From an uncultured Prevotella sp. (GTDB taxonomy: Bacteria > Bacteroidota > Bacteroidia > Bacteroidales > Bacteroidaceae), in contig CAKQFW010000039.1 of NCBI GenBank assembly GCA_934230965.1, positions 1 to 13,000 of the forward strand: a stretch of DNA of 13,000 nucleotides, written 5' to 3'. The notes beneath the pieces were generated by a model. It worked only from the letters and a program-made list of their open reading frames with translations. It ran no database searches and was not told the DNA's origin. A program made the translations under genes and the position numbers. Below are positions 12,819 to 13,000 of this stretch, piece by piece; positions within the stretch are counted from its first letter, which is position 1, and every line of letters begins with the position of its first letter.

Positions 12819-13000
12819 ATTTTACGCTTTTTAACGGAATTTGAAGGGTGCAAGAATTGTAAAACACAAATACATGGGGCAGGTTATTATCGTCAACTAC
12901 TTGTTATCAACAACTGTTTTTTATTGAACTTTCGCATTTAAAATATGAAAATATCTCAAACAAGCGTCGCCAAAGGCGGCGAATATCCATAACCGCTGGT
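12819..13000. other. AT-rich gap at right edge, no clear gene
   Basis: Nothing convincing is coded here. A 7-bp stem with an AAA loop (12965-12981; CGTCGCC/GGCGGCG, one G-T pair) resembles the other small GC hairpins. A minus-strand frame open at the edge (ending IKNSC, stop near 12904) could be the tail of a gene beyond the window, but the evidence is too thin to call it. Confidence 0.4.

Noticed and set aside
12904..12912. TTATCAACA, close to a DnaA box, with a similar TTATCGTCAAC 17 bp to its left
   Set aside because: A single near-match without a cluster of boxes, an AT-rich unwinding region or dnaA nearby does not support an origin.
12819..13000. Short frames at the right edge, such as a 15-codon frame from 12945 and a minus-strand tail ending IKNSC
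   Set aside because: They are too short, with no family resemblance or ribosome site; the edge prevents judging a longer gene.

Overview
The window looks like chromosomal core sequence from a Bacteroidales bacterium, most likely a Prevotella/Segatella-type member of the Prevotellaceae. The grounds are Bacteroidetes-only families (DUF4294, the Big_5 'PDGGWYDETPP' lipoprotein, a bacterial GH3-fold protein), two sites matching the Bacteroidetes sigma-ABfr promoter (TTTG, about 20 bp, TAnnTTTG), A-rich leaders with few Shine-Dalgarno sites, and gaps full of short tandem repeats. The genus is an inference.

All ten genes lie on the minus strand, so transcription runs from right to left. In that order they are: a GH3 auxin-responsive-promoter family protein (11249-12757); an Ig-like (Big_5) lipoprotein (9008-11020); a DUF3108 secreted protein (8033-8836); a DUF4294 secreted protein (7358-8014); the ATPase YchF (6124-7230); prolipoprotein diacylglyceryl transferase Lgt (5067-5927); a family 2 glycosyltransferase interrupted by an in-frame TAG (4329-5042, with its tail in the same frame to 4095); arginyl-tRNA synthetase (2170-3987); an RNase HI-type protein (1594-2064); RecX (731-1279); and the first 148 codons of ATP-dependent PEP carboxykinase (1-445, cut by the left edge). 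The right 243 bases hold the GH3 promoter and otherwise no convincing gene.

The genes are mostly housekeeping: translation (argS, ychF), lipoprotein maturation (lgt), DNA/RNA maintenance (recX, RNase H) and gluconeogenesis/anaerobic CO2 fixation (pckA). The Big_5 lipoprotein, DUF3108 and DUF4294 genes form an envelope-directed block with predicted secretion signals. DUF3108 and DUF4294 are 18 bp apart, and lgt and the glycosyltransferase 24 bp apart, so these pairs are probably co-transcribed. Lgt would lipidate the Big_5 lipoprotein among other substrates.

The unexpected content is between the genes. Nearly every gap carries a patterned repeat with a strict period: three groups of four ATTAAT boxes at 10-11 bp spacing, set among small GC hairpins and containing a perfect 29-bp inverted repeat (1310-1560); three arrays built only from 10-bp and 16-bp AAGCC units (4035-4112, 5972-6050, 8879-8947); a 9-bp array (7273-7343); three copies of a GTGAAAA-array-plus-core element (5046-5094, 6073-6120, 8962-9009); two copies of a double-hairpin element next to stop codons (2115-2169, 11174-11227); and a TTAGCAA array (11031-11165). 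I see no mobile element, CRISPR array, tRNA or rRNA.
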